Positions 44,301-56,300 of a stretch of DNA of 64,000 nucleotides are shown here, one piece after another. This stretch comes from CAYZXT01 sp964482515 (lineage in GTDB: Bacteria > Elusimicrobiota > Elusimicrobia > FEN-1173), in assembly GCA_964482515.1 (NCBI GenBank), contig CAYZXT010000010.1, forward strand, positions 27,014-91,013, written 5' to 3'. Position 1 is the first letter of the stretch; each line of letters opens with the position of its first letter. A program made the position numbers and the translations under genes. Under the pieces are notes generated by a model that saw nothing but the letters and a program-made list of their open reading frames with translations, did no database searches and had not been told where the DNA came from.

Positions 44301-47300
44301 GCGCATGCGGAGCGTCTTGAAGCGCGATAATATGGGTGCTCCTCATGAATTCACGGGTTTCAGGATCCAACAACTGATCGGCATAAACCATCAGCTTTTT
44401 CAGTCCGTCCACTTCTTGCGCTGCGCCCTTTTCCACTTTCATCTCACCCGGACGGGCGGCTCCCTTGCCCCAGACCACGGCGGCCTGTTTCGTCGCGATC
44501 AGATAGCGGACGATCAGCTTCACGACCTCAGGGTTCAAATTGCCCGCCGCTAAAGCCGGGGACGAAGGGCCACCCACTTCGGTCGGGGCACTGGCCGGAA
44601 TCTGGCTGATCGTCAGGTTTTGAACCGGCCCGGATTTCAGTTCGTCCGCCGATTCCACCCGCCCTTCTTCGGCGACGTCCCCGGCGAAGGCCCGGGCGTC
44701 TTCGCTGCGAATATCACCGGCGATGAGGGCTGCGTTCTCCCCGCGAAGGTCTTCCAAAAAGCCCGCGCCCTTTTGTTGCTGAACATCGGTGGCCAGGGAC
44801 GCAAGGTTCTCGTCCTGCATGGTTTGATAAAATTCGAGGGCGGCCTTCTTATCCGATGACCTGGCCAGTTTCCCCGCCATGATTTTCACCGTCGAGAGAG
44901 TTTGGGGGGAGAGCATCGCGTCCCGCCAGCCGGCGCTGGCCAGGGCGGTCAGGACCTGGGTATCGAACAGGCTCAAAGGCGCGTTACGCCATTCTTCGGG
45001 TAGTTTCGCCAATTCCGCGGCCGAAAGAACGTCGCTCACAAGCTGGTTCTCCAGTCCGATGGAGGACTTCAGAACCCTGAGCGCCAGGGCCACCCAACCG
45101 TCGGCCTTGACCATGGCCGCCAAGACCTCATGACGGCCTTGTTGGATAGCGCGTTCGCGGGCCGCAGCAAGTTGCGCGGCCAACGAATCAACATTCCGGT
45201 TGGCTTCAGTCACCGTGACGCGCTGAACGGCCAAAGCCGCAAGAACCAAATCGCGGCGGGTCCGGGGCAGAGTGGACAAATGGGCCGCCAAAGCCTGGGC
45301 CGATTCAAAAGACGGAGAATCGTCCAGAGCCTGCAAAGGCGCCTGGAACGCCCGGAGCAGCCCCAGGGTTTCCTCAATTTGAGGGTCGAAGCGCGAAACC
45401 AAAGACGACACGTTTACGCCGAGCAGGGAAAGCACGATGAGCGCGGCCGCGCGGTCCGCGGGGAAGCGCTTTTCATTGACCGCAATTTCGCCGAGCAACG
45501 CGCTCCGAGCGTCCGTCAAAGACCCGTCCCGGACGCGGTTCAATAATATCCCCATGAGAGAGACGCGCGTCGCGGCGCCTTGCAGTTCCCCCTTAGCGTA
45601 AGAGGTCTGCTCAACGATGGGGCGGGCCCATGCGTTGAAAACAGTTTCAAGGACCGACACTTCCCGGCCCGTATCGTCCACCGTCGTCCAGGCGTAGACG
45701 TCGGAGAACTTCAGGCCCAGCCAAATCTTGTTCGTCACTTCGGCCGCGGCCTCGCGCGTCAAGATTTCGCCCACGGTCTTGTCCTTGTTCATCCTCATCC
45801 AGTCCTTCAAATCAAACAGGCTTCTGTCGACGGATTCCGCCAGGAGGAGGACAATGGTCTGCCGTTCGGCCTCCAGGGCCCGGTCGCGAGCCGCCACCAG
45901 GCGTTCCGCCAACACAACCGCCGATTCGTTGGCCGCCTTGATATCTTCCTCGGTCACCTGAACGCCCATCTGCGCAAGGGCCCGCAGGATAGCCACACGT
46001 TCCCCGGCGGAAAGTTCCACCAGGACCTGGGCCAGCTCCAGCGCGCCGCGCGGGTCCGACACATTGGCCGGCAAGGTTTTCATGGGCCTCAGATAGGCGA
46101 TGATGGTTTCCGCCAAGCGCAGCGCGGCGGGGACGGCCTCGGGAACGCCTTGGGACTTGGCGATCGAGGTCACTTCGTAGGAAAGGGGTCCGTCTTTTTC
46201 CGTCAACAAAACGCCGTTGGCGAAACGGGGCTGGTCGATCCGCTTCAGCACGCGGCCCACGATCGACGAAATATCACCTATGGCCTTTTCGTAGGCCTGA
46301 CTGATGTAGTCCTCAAGTTCCCGGGCTTTCCCTGCCTTGATCAGCCGTTCAACCTCGGCCAGGTCCAGAATAATTCCCGATTTCCGCAATTCTTCAACCG
46401 CCCAGGAACGATAGACGAGCCGCCCGCCGAGGAACGCCGTGACCAGATCATGATGTTGTTTCGAGGTGACCGCAAGCAACGAGGTCGTGCTCTGCACGTA
46501 AGGCGCCACGGCCGCCCTCACCTTTTTCATGCGCTTGGTGTTGTCGACCTGATCCAACGGAGTCTCCGGTGTCACTTTCACGGTCGGAGCGACATTGACC
46601 GCCTCCGTGGCGACGGGAACAACCGCCTTCGGAGACTTCACGGTCTTCGTACGAACGGGGGTCTCAACCGGAGCTTGTGTTTCACCTTCCACAACGCTTT
46701 CCGTTGGTTCCAAAATCGGCCCTACGGCCCTTTGACGGGAAGTCATTTGGCGCGCCGCCGGATTGCTTAACAGCATAACAACCAACCCGCCAAGGAATGC
46801 TATTGAGATGAGTGCGGGAGCCAAGGGGAGTAGAGAAGGGGCGAGCACTATAAGGACCGGAGCGGCCTTGACCGCAAAAACGATGGTCATGCCCGTGAGA
46901 ACGATAAGTGTGACGCCCGGGAGGGTGATCCGCAGGCGATATGCGATGTCGGAAAGGATTTCCCCGCCGCGCCGCAACGCGCCATCGAATGTGAAGAAAA
47001 CCGGTATGAGCCAACCCGTGGAGCGTGGCGACCGGGCTTTCGCGGAGACAGAACGTTTGGCCGATTGAGCGGCGTCTTCGGCAACGGAGTCCGGGACGGG
47101 AGCCCAGTAGAAAGCCCTCTGAAGCAGTTCAAGCTGGGCATTCGCCTCGTTGGCCAGGAGCGCCTTCACGTCGGCGTCCTCTTGGGAAATTCGGTCCAGG
47201 GCGGCGTTCACTGCCTGGTCAGCGTCGCCCGTGAGCCGTTGCGTCGCCACGCCACGCACGGTCTGGCCCTCCTTGTAGCCGCCCTTGGCTGTGAACCGGA

Positions 47301-50300
47301 AAGTGTCTTCCGTATAGGCGCCCGCTTCTTTCAACACATCCAAAACCTTATCCATGGCCTCGCCCAATCGGGCCGCCTCGGCGTCCGCCTGCTCTTTCAA
47401 ATATTGTTGGCGGTCCCTGTGGAGGGCGGACGTGAACGTTTTTTCGTCGACGCTCGGCAGCCCCAGCTCAACCTCATCGGAAAGTTCAAACTCGACGCTG
47501 GCCGCCAGTTCCCGCAGCAAGGCCGCCCTCTCAGCTTCGGGCAACGCCGCACAATTTTCGAACAGCGCGGCTTCAGCCGCCGCGAGAGCTTCTTCCGAAG
47601 CCGCCGGGTTGGCGGAGACGCCCACGTAGTGGTTCAAAGCGATGATCGCCAGGACGCGCCGCAACGGCAGAGCCTTCAGGGCCTCATCGTTTCGGGCCAT
47701 ATTCCGCAACACGGCGGGATCACGCGCGATCTGAGCCTCGAACTGTTTGATGGCCTCATCACGCGCGGCGTATTCATCCGCCGGGAAGCGCGCGTCTAAA
47801 AATTGTTCGTAGCGGGCCCGCGCGGACGACAGCCTCTGCGCGTTAATCTTGCCCGAGACGTCGTCCAGCGTTTGCCGGTTGCGGAAGGGGAGGGCCAAGA
47901 CGCGATGGCGCGGCAGGGATTCCAGATCCAAACCTTGAATGCCGTTTTCCGCCAGGACCTGCGCTATGACGGCCTTCTGCGCGCTGTCGGAGCGGGCGAT
48001 GGTCCGAACCAGCAAAGGCAGGTCCGCTTCGGGCAGCGAAACCTCGTCGTTGATCGCGCTTACAAGGGCGTAGGCCGTGGCCAGGGTCTTTTGTATGTCC
48101 GTGATTCCGGGTTTAGACATCTCATGCCGATAGCTGATGGTTGGGACCTTCGCCGGATTATCGAGATTGCCATGAACGACCTTCGCCACCGCCAAAGCCA
48201 TGTTCCGCCCGCCCTTCACCTTGGGCACGGCGAAGGTAAATCCATGATCTTTGAGGATCCCGATAATGACGGCGCGGTTCTGCGCGTCGGCCTTCGCCAA
48301 CACGCCGCCGACCCGCATCAACATAGCGGCCTCGCCCTCAACCGTGGCGGGCAGGTGGCGGAAAAGTTGGACCAACGCGAAACCCGTGTAAACGGCCGCC
48401 TCGACCGGTCGGAGGTCCTTGCGATCCATGGCGTTTTCATAGTTGAACAGGTCAATATCGCGGCCTTGTATCCTGCTCTTGTGGTCCTGAACCAACCACT
48501 GGTCTCTCAGCTGGCCTGCCAGGGCGGACTGCTTGCGGAAGCGTCCCAAAGAAGTAAAGTTGAGCGAAATCCCCCATTCCGCCAGCTCGGCCAGCACGGC
48601 CTTCCTCTGACCTTCGTTCGCTTTCAGCAAACGTTTCGCCAAGGAGACCGCGCGACCTGGATCGTTGCCGAATTCCAGGAACGCGACGAGGGCCTTCGCC
48701 AATGTGTCCGTGTCCTCTTCCGACAAGCCGGAAATCCTTGCGTTCCTTAGGCGTTCCCCGGCCTGTTTCGCCGCGTCCGCGTTTTGCGCGCGGCCGGCGG
48801 CCTGCTCGATGGCTTTATTCAATTTAACGGGAGATTTGGGATCCGCTTTAATCTCCGCCGCAACCAGTTCACGGACGGCCTCGTTGAGGAGTTTCGCGCG
48901 CACGCGGGGCGGAAGTCGCATGAAACGGTCGGAGGAAATGGAAAGAAGCGGGCCAATATCCCCGGCCAGCAGGATCGGGTCCAAGGCATCCACAAAATCT
49001 TTGCCGAAACGGTCGATCAAAGCGGCGCGGTTCTGTTCAATGGTTTCAGCGCTGACGGCGCGTCCAATTATATACTGATAAACATTTTGGGTCCGGATCT
49101 GGAAGGAATCCAACAGGTCTTTTGTCGCGTTCTGAGCGCGGTCCGTCGCCGCTTTGAGGTCCGCGGCGTTCATTCCCTCGCCATTCTCATAGGCGTTGCG
49201 GACCGTCTCGATCAACCTGCTAAATTGGTCCCCTTCTTTGGAGGCGGACGAAACATCAACGATCTTTCCCTCCGCCATCGTTACCACAATCTTTTCGCCC
49301 TTCACGGTGAAGGCCGTCATCTCCGTCCCGGTTCGAACGTCGAACTCTTTCGTCACGATGATTGAAGGCGACTCGCCGGCCTGAACGTCCCAGACCGCCA
49401 CTGGTTTATTCGGTTGGGCCTCCAAGACCAGCTTCACTTGGTTTCCGTCCTGCACCCGCACCCAGCCATCCTCTTTCATGCGCATCAGCGAAACCGTCAC
49501 GCCCTTGCCGTTCTCGTAGCGCCGGACCGTCATGCCGTCCAAACGGCCCGTGTCCGGATCTAACGAGAAATCAGGGCGGCCGGTCAATTGACCGGCTTGG
49601 TCTTTGTAAAGCGCGTCGACCACTTCCACGAACGCGATGTCTTCCTGGAATTCGGCTTCCAGCTCTTCAAGCTTGCGCACCACCTCGGTCGAGCGTTCTC
49701 CCAACAAATCTGAAGTAATGGCGCGTTTTTGACTCCCTTCCAACCGGGCGATGATCTCCTCACGGGAAGCCAGCGCTTCCGCTTCCAAGACGGACATGAC
49801 CACCTCGGGTCCCAATTCCGCCTTTCTCAACTCCTCGATCGAAGCCATTTCATCGACCTGGTCCGCATATCGGGAAACCCAAGCCCCAAAGCGCGTAGCA
49901 TTAATATCCATGGCCCGGGCCAAAAGATAGGCCGCTTCCAACGAAAGCTGTTTCTCGCGGGCGATCATGAGGAGGAGGACTTCCAAGGGCAGGTCCCGCT
50001 CCGCCGACTCGACGCTATCGGCGTATAAAAGCTGGGTTTGACGATTTTCGGTGATGAGTTTTTCAAGAGCGTCCACGGCCTCGGCCTGGTTCCCGCCGCG
50101 GGCCAGCAAGTAGGCCCTGTGAACGTCCGCGGCCGTCAGGTGGGTGTATTCCTTTTGGCGGGCCGCCACCGTGTCGGGAATCGGCGCCACGTCCGCCGCC
50201 TTGCGCCCGTCCGTTTCCTTCTTCAGCTCCTCAACCAAGAGGCCCAACTCCACCTTCGCCAGGAAGTCGCCCTTGTCGGCGAGCCGCACGTGCCGGAGAT

Positions 50301-53300
50301 CGTCCACCGTCATCCCCAATATCTTATCCCCCAACTTGCCGCCCATCTCCACAGCCGCGGCGATCACAGCGTCGTATCCGTCCCGGTCCGCCGATCCCGT
50401 CGCGCCGAACAGCCAGAACTTAAGCTCCTGCTCCGCCCGGAGGACCTTCCGCACCTCGCGCTCCAAGGAAACATTAATGTCTTCCGCGTAGAGCAAATCT
50501 TCCATGTCCGCTTCGATGGCCGTGATGGAACCCGGCAACTGGACCCCGGCACGGCGTATGGCCAGGCGGCGGATGTCCCTGGGAGTCAATTTCGCCAGCC
50601 GAGGATCCTTCATGGCGGCGGCTTTGAAAACCTTCAAGTCACCGCTTAAGTCCTCCTTTTGTTTACGAAGTTCCCCAAGCTGTTTCTCTAAGCGCTCGAT
50701 CCGGGATTTAATTTGAGGATGTTTGTCCATGCCTCTCTGCCTGAACATATCGAGTTGGGAGGACAACTGTTTTTCTTCTTCCGTCAATTGGGCAAGCTTG
50801 TCCTTCACGTTGGCCTGGTGAGCGGCAAACAGTTCCTGCCAGTCCGCGTCCGTGCGGGCTTCCAGCGCGGCCTTCGCCAGCCGGGCCGCGTCGTAACGGC
50901 TCAGGTCGCCGCGGTGGGCCAGGGAGTTGATTCCAGCCCCCACAGGCTTTTGCGCTTGGTAGAGGGCGCCTCCCACAACGAAACCGAAAGCGATCAAGCC
51001 CGCGACAATCGCCACGGGCCCAAGGACCGCGGCCCCCAAGGCGGGAATGATGGCAGAGCCCCCTAACGCCGCGGGAAGAGATACGCCGGCCATAAGCGCG
51101 TCCGCGATCGCCTTCACCCCGACCACAGCGCCCAGCAGGCCCATGGGCCCGCCCATGCCCTTCATCGCGCCGAACCGCCCCGCGGGTTTTTCCGTGTCCT
51201 TGCCCCTGTTGGCGAAAACCGTGTAAACAGAAGTGACCACCATGACCAGCATATAGGCCGTTCCCAGCGCCGAGAACACCGGCAATACCGCCGCCGCGCC
51301 GCCGGCGAGAAGAATCAGCGGAGCCGCAACGCCCGCCACCACGGGCAAAGCCAACCGCTTCACCGGCGCCGGCACCCAGGCCAGGGGCCGCCAGCCGGTA
51401 TGGTCGGCGACGAATTTGCCGGTCGCGCCCAGGTCGGGAGATTTCGCGTAGGCGACCCAATCAGCCAGGGTGGCGCGGGAGAAAATCTGATCTTTCTGTC
51501 GCTGTGAAAGGTTTGAATTGCTTCGAATGCCCGTAACGCCTTCCATAAAGCGGGCACGCAGCGAGTAATCACTCAATTCCGGGTTGAAAGCCGCCATGAC
51601 GAGGGGCATGGATGCATCATCAATGCCGCTGTTATTCAAAGTTGGGTTAATAGATCTATTAAACACCCACATACCAAATCTAAATTGAGCACGCGATATT
51701 ATAATGCCAGCGAGGGATAGGACTTTTCCAACAACGCCATTACTCGTTGATTGCGCTAAATGGGAATCAACAACGTTCTGCTGCAAACGCATCATCTTGT
51801 CGAATCCCGTAATTAGGGGTTGTAAGGCCCCCATAGATCCGACCCCGCGTAAGAGCTGAATCGTCGGGGACATTCTCTGCAATGTCGCAGCATTTTCATT
51901 CTTTGGGTCTAACCTTGCCAATGTGACCTGGCGTTTTATCGCTAACCGAAGGTCAGAAATGGACAGAGAGGCGCCAGCGCGTAGAGCTTGCGTCAATAAG
52001 ATGACTGTCCCAGTATTCGCAGCGTTCATATCTACGCCATTGTCCGACAGAACGGAAACCACAGCCAGTGCAACAGCCATATTCGCGCTTAAACCATTTT
52101 GAGTGTAAACCTTAACGCGCATGAGATATTGAGCGTTTATATCATCCCCCAACGAAGACATCAGGCGCTCCAATCCCGAGGAATCCACGCTGAGGAAGCG
52201 GTAAAATGATGGCAAGGCACCAACCAGCCTTTGGTAAGTCGAATGACTGATCGTTTGATCTGAATGATTCACTCTATTCTGGATATACTCCGTTCCTGCC
52301 AGTTTTGAAGCAGATCTGTCTCCCGTTTGACGGCCGACTTCCGAGGTTGCATCTAGCAACTTAATCGGTCGGCGAGCGGCATCATTACCCTCGGAAGGCA
52401 GGACAAAATCGCTCAGGCGCACCAGCACCTTGGCTACATCCAAGACAGGGCTCGTGTCGAGAGCCACCCGACGACTCGCGCCCGCAAATGTGGCCGAATC
52501 GAACCCACTGGCACCCATCCGATAGGATTCGACTAGCTGATCAAAACTATGAGTAGTCCCATTTCGTTCAATATCTAGCAAACGTAGCCGCATTTCGGAC
52601 CGGAGCCCAGGGTCGGACAGCCCCTCGGCCACCTTAGTCAGTTCCGTTCTGGCAGTATTAATAATTCCCTCAAATGTATTCTTCAAAATATCAGCGGGAT
52701 CCCGAAGCTCATTACCCTCGGCCCCCCGCCTGAGGGAGGATTCTGTGTGCTCGATTATTTTTAAATAGGATCTCTCTAGGAACTGCGCGTCCAGCTCATT
52801 CCCTGCTCGCCGGGCCTTAGTCATCAATATGGAAACAGGTTCCTTAACCAATATGTACGAAGCCTCCACCATCGCCTTAAACAGAATAGACTCTGATTTC
52901 ATCTGCAATGACCTAAAACGGCTGCTAACCTCCAAAATCTGAATCTTGGCCATATAGGCATCCTGCGTTGAGAACGCGTATCCATTTTCACGGATGGCGT
53001 TCAGGGCGGCCTCAATGCTGGGGGAATTATCAAAGATACCCCGACCCGTTTCCGATGACATGAAATCATTGATAGCGGCCGCACGTTCAAGAGTCATTCG
53101 TAGTGAAGCGACGTCCATATAAACAATCTGCTTGTAATCTGTATAATCATTTCTGTTTCTACCGGCACGACCAATCGCCTGCAAGAGTTCCCCTTCGGAA
53201 AAATTATGCCCATCCAGTATGCGTATATCGATGCTTTGAAAATCCATACCGCGCAAGCCGCTTTCATTCGTTAGTGTCAATTTACCCTTTGCGTTCCTCG

Positions 53301-56300
53301 CAAACTGCGTTGCCGTATCTGGAGAGATCTCGGCCAAGCGGGCATCGATAATTTGAATCTTGTCAAGGTATGTAGACAAATTTGCGATGGAGCCCTCCGC
53401 AAAGACCTCCGCTAATCTCGTCTTTAGCTCCGTCAACGATCTACCATTCGTTTCACGAATGACCGAATCAAACATTTCATTAAATTGTCTGAGGCCGTTT
53501 TCAAGGGCTTGCCCCTTGAGATTAGCCCTGATGGATTCAACGCCAAGCTCACGAAGAGAACCTACTAATATATCCTTCAGGTATGACGCGTCTTTAGCGC
53601 CAAAAACTTCTCCGATTCTATCCGTCACCATTTTGCCCGTTTCCGCGCTTCTATAGGTCGCCTCTTTGACATCACCGAGTAAAAACTCTTTTGCGCGCTT
53701 AACAGCGACTTCAATGATGGCGGCCCTTCCCTCAGCAAATTCAACATTCAAATGGTGTTGCTGGCCACGCTGCGATTCAAAGGTACGTTCAGAAACGCTC
53801 CGTAATTTCGACCCCTGAACCTCAACAGCGGTCGATCCGTAGATGGCATGAGCGATTTCCTTGGCTATATCGATCGTAGCGGATCCACCTGAAGTAATAG
53901 TGGCGATCGCTTCGCCAGCCGACGAGTGCCGAACGCGACTGAAAATTTGCGACAAGGTCGACTCACCCATGCTTTCCGAAAGCTTAACTCTGTACTTATT
54001 GAGCCCCAACATCTCCCCACCTACTTCACTAATTCTCAGGATCACAGCAGCAACGTTGTATGACGCGCTTTGGTCAGTAGTATTGGAACGCTGTGTTCCG
54101 CTCTGAACCGAGGTAGGCTGTCCATCCACAAAGCTGATTGACTCCTTACCGGCGCTGCTCTCCCATAAATTGAATTTGGCCCTGTAAATGTTGTCAATTT
54201 GTGCTTTTATTTCAGCAACCGAATAGTCTGATTTCCCTGCAATCCTATTGGCAACTTCGTTAATGCGGGCCTCCAATCGGGAGGAATATTCAACACTGCC
54301 ATCCCGCATGCGGAAAGCATTTTCCCCCTCGACTTGCCGTCCTTTCTCAATAACAGTCGACTCCCCAATGCCCAGCTCATTGATCAATCGTTCAATGTGG
54401 TCAACAAATTCCTTGGGAGCGTAGGAATTGCCGGTTCCCAAAACAAAGGCCTCCCTACTCAGGGCTGCAACATCTGCCTCGTCCACCATCCTGAATTTGA
54501 CGTTATCCAACGCCTCATGGAGCGCCACGTTCCCTTTGTCCATCCGGGCATTCAACTCCAAAAATCCGCGGGACTGTAAATCGAAGACGATCAAACGGCC
54601 GCGGGCACCGACTTGAGGCTCGCCCTTGTACAATGTTGCGATGGATTCATATTGTCCATTTTCGTAGAGATTAGTCCCACTGTACAGTTCTATGCCCAGG
54701 GCGTTAGCCAGTTTGAGTGTCTGACCGGACAACAGTTGCTGGCCGTCCGTCTTTTTCGCAGCCAGATACTCGGCCACGCCGCTTCCTTCAGGAAACAGAT
54801 GGAAACCCAAACTAGTCGAAAGCATGAAGGCAAAGGTTTTACCGCCCGCTGTTTCGAGAGCGTTGATTCGTCCCAGGAGGTTATTGAAAATCATCTCCAT
54901 CTGGTTTATGGACTTACCCAGGTCCGGAGTCACGCCAGCGCGTTTAAGCATCTCCGTCGCGATTGACATGTCCAAAGCAAGTTTTTCCATGATGCCCAGT
55001 CTCGCTTCTTCAACACCGAAGACCTTCTTTGAAACTTCATCCCGAATACGCGCGGACTCCCTAGCGGACGATTCTATCTTCGGGTCGAGACCGGCTAAGC
55101 GATCGGCTACGGTCTCTTTCCCATCAATTGGTTCGGTCAGTGTTTTTTCAAGTTTATTCCTAAGCGGTTCAAGGGCATCAAACAAGCGTCGCATTGAATT
55201 TGTGATCCCCGAGCGGTCGCCAGAGAGGTAAGCCTCCGAAAACAGGTCGTTCAAAACGCTTTCGGCTAATCTATCTATCTCGGTCGCCCCGGCTTTTCCG
55301 ACTGCTTCCCGAATCTTTATGGCGAAAGCCATTCCGCTTTCCACGCGCTCAACAAAGAAGGATTTTTGGTTTACATTGCTCACCAACTCGTGCAGTTTCC
55401 CACCCCGCAACTCTTTCACCTGGGCTGCCCGGTCCCTTTTAAACCTGGAAATCTGATTTCTCTCATACTTTGATGCACCCTTATACAACCCCTCGATCGC
55501 ATCAAACTCCGACTTCATTTGTCTATCCAACACGTACCCGGCCAGATCCCTCAACTGGCGCGTCTCTGACCATCCGGTTTCCCCTCTTTCTGTAAACTCG
55601 ATGAATTTTTCATAAAACGTTTTTTCTGCCGATCCGGAAAGAGACAACAATCCATCTGATTTACTCCTGCGTTCCAATGACTCGAGTCGGCTGTTCGCCT
55701 CGACGCGGGCCTCATAAACCAGATATTTCATTTCCGCTGCTCTTATTTCCCGGGAATCAATCGATTTCCCTTCGTATAGAGCCTCTGTGAGTAATTCCAA
55801 GCGAAGCTTATTCGCTTGTGCGGCCTGAATTTCATATCTATTAACTCCTGCATCTGGCGACTTGCCCTTTTCCAATGCCTCATTGCTGCGAGAGAGCTCC
55901 CTCTCCGCGTTATTCAGAAGTTGAAACTTATGAGCGGCCACCCGACCGACTTGTGACGAAAACGCCTCCATCATGCTGCCGTCGCTGAACTTAATGACCA
56001 GCTTCCTCTCCATTTGCCCGGCGTAATTTTCCTTAAAGGAGAGGTTCATCTCAGCGCCTTCAAGCTTTACGCCCAGCTTTTCCAATTCTCTCAGGAGAAG
56101 CCCGAGTTCCTTGTCTTCTCCAGTCAGCCGCTTATCCTGGTTTTTGCCCAAAAGGGCGTTAATGACGTTCTGCAGGCTTCCTTCCTTAATTTTGAATTGG
56201 ATCTCCTGCAGGCCGAAAACACTACTTTCATTTTGGCCCAGNNNNNNNNNNCATCTCCGGTGATCTCTATACCCCTTTCTATTCCGGCCAAGCGCAACAT

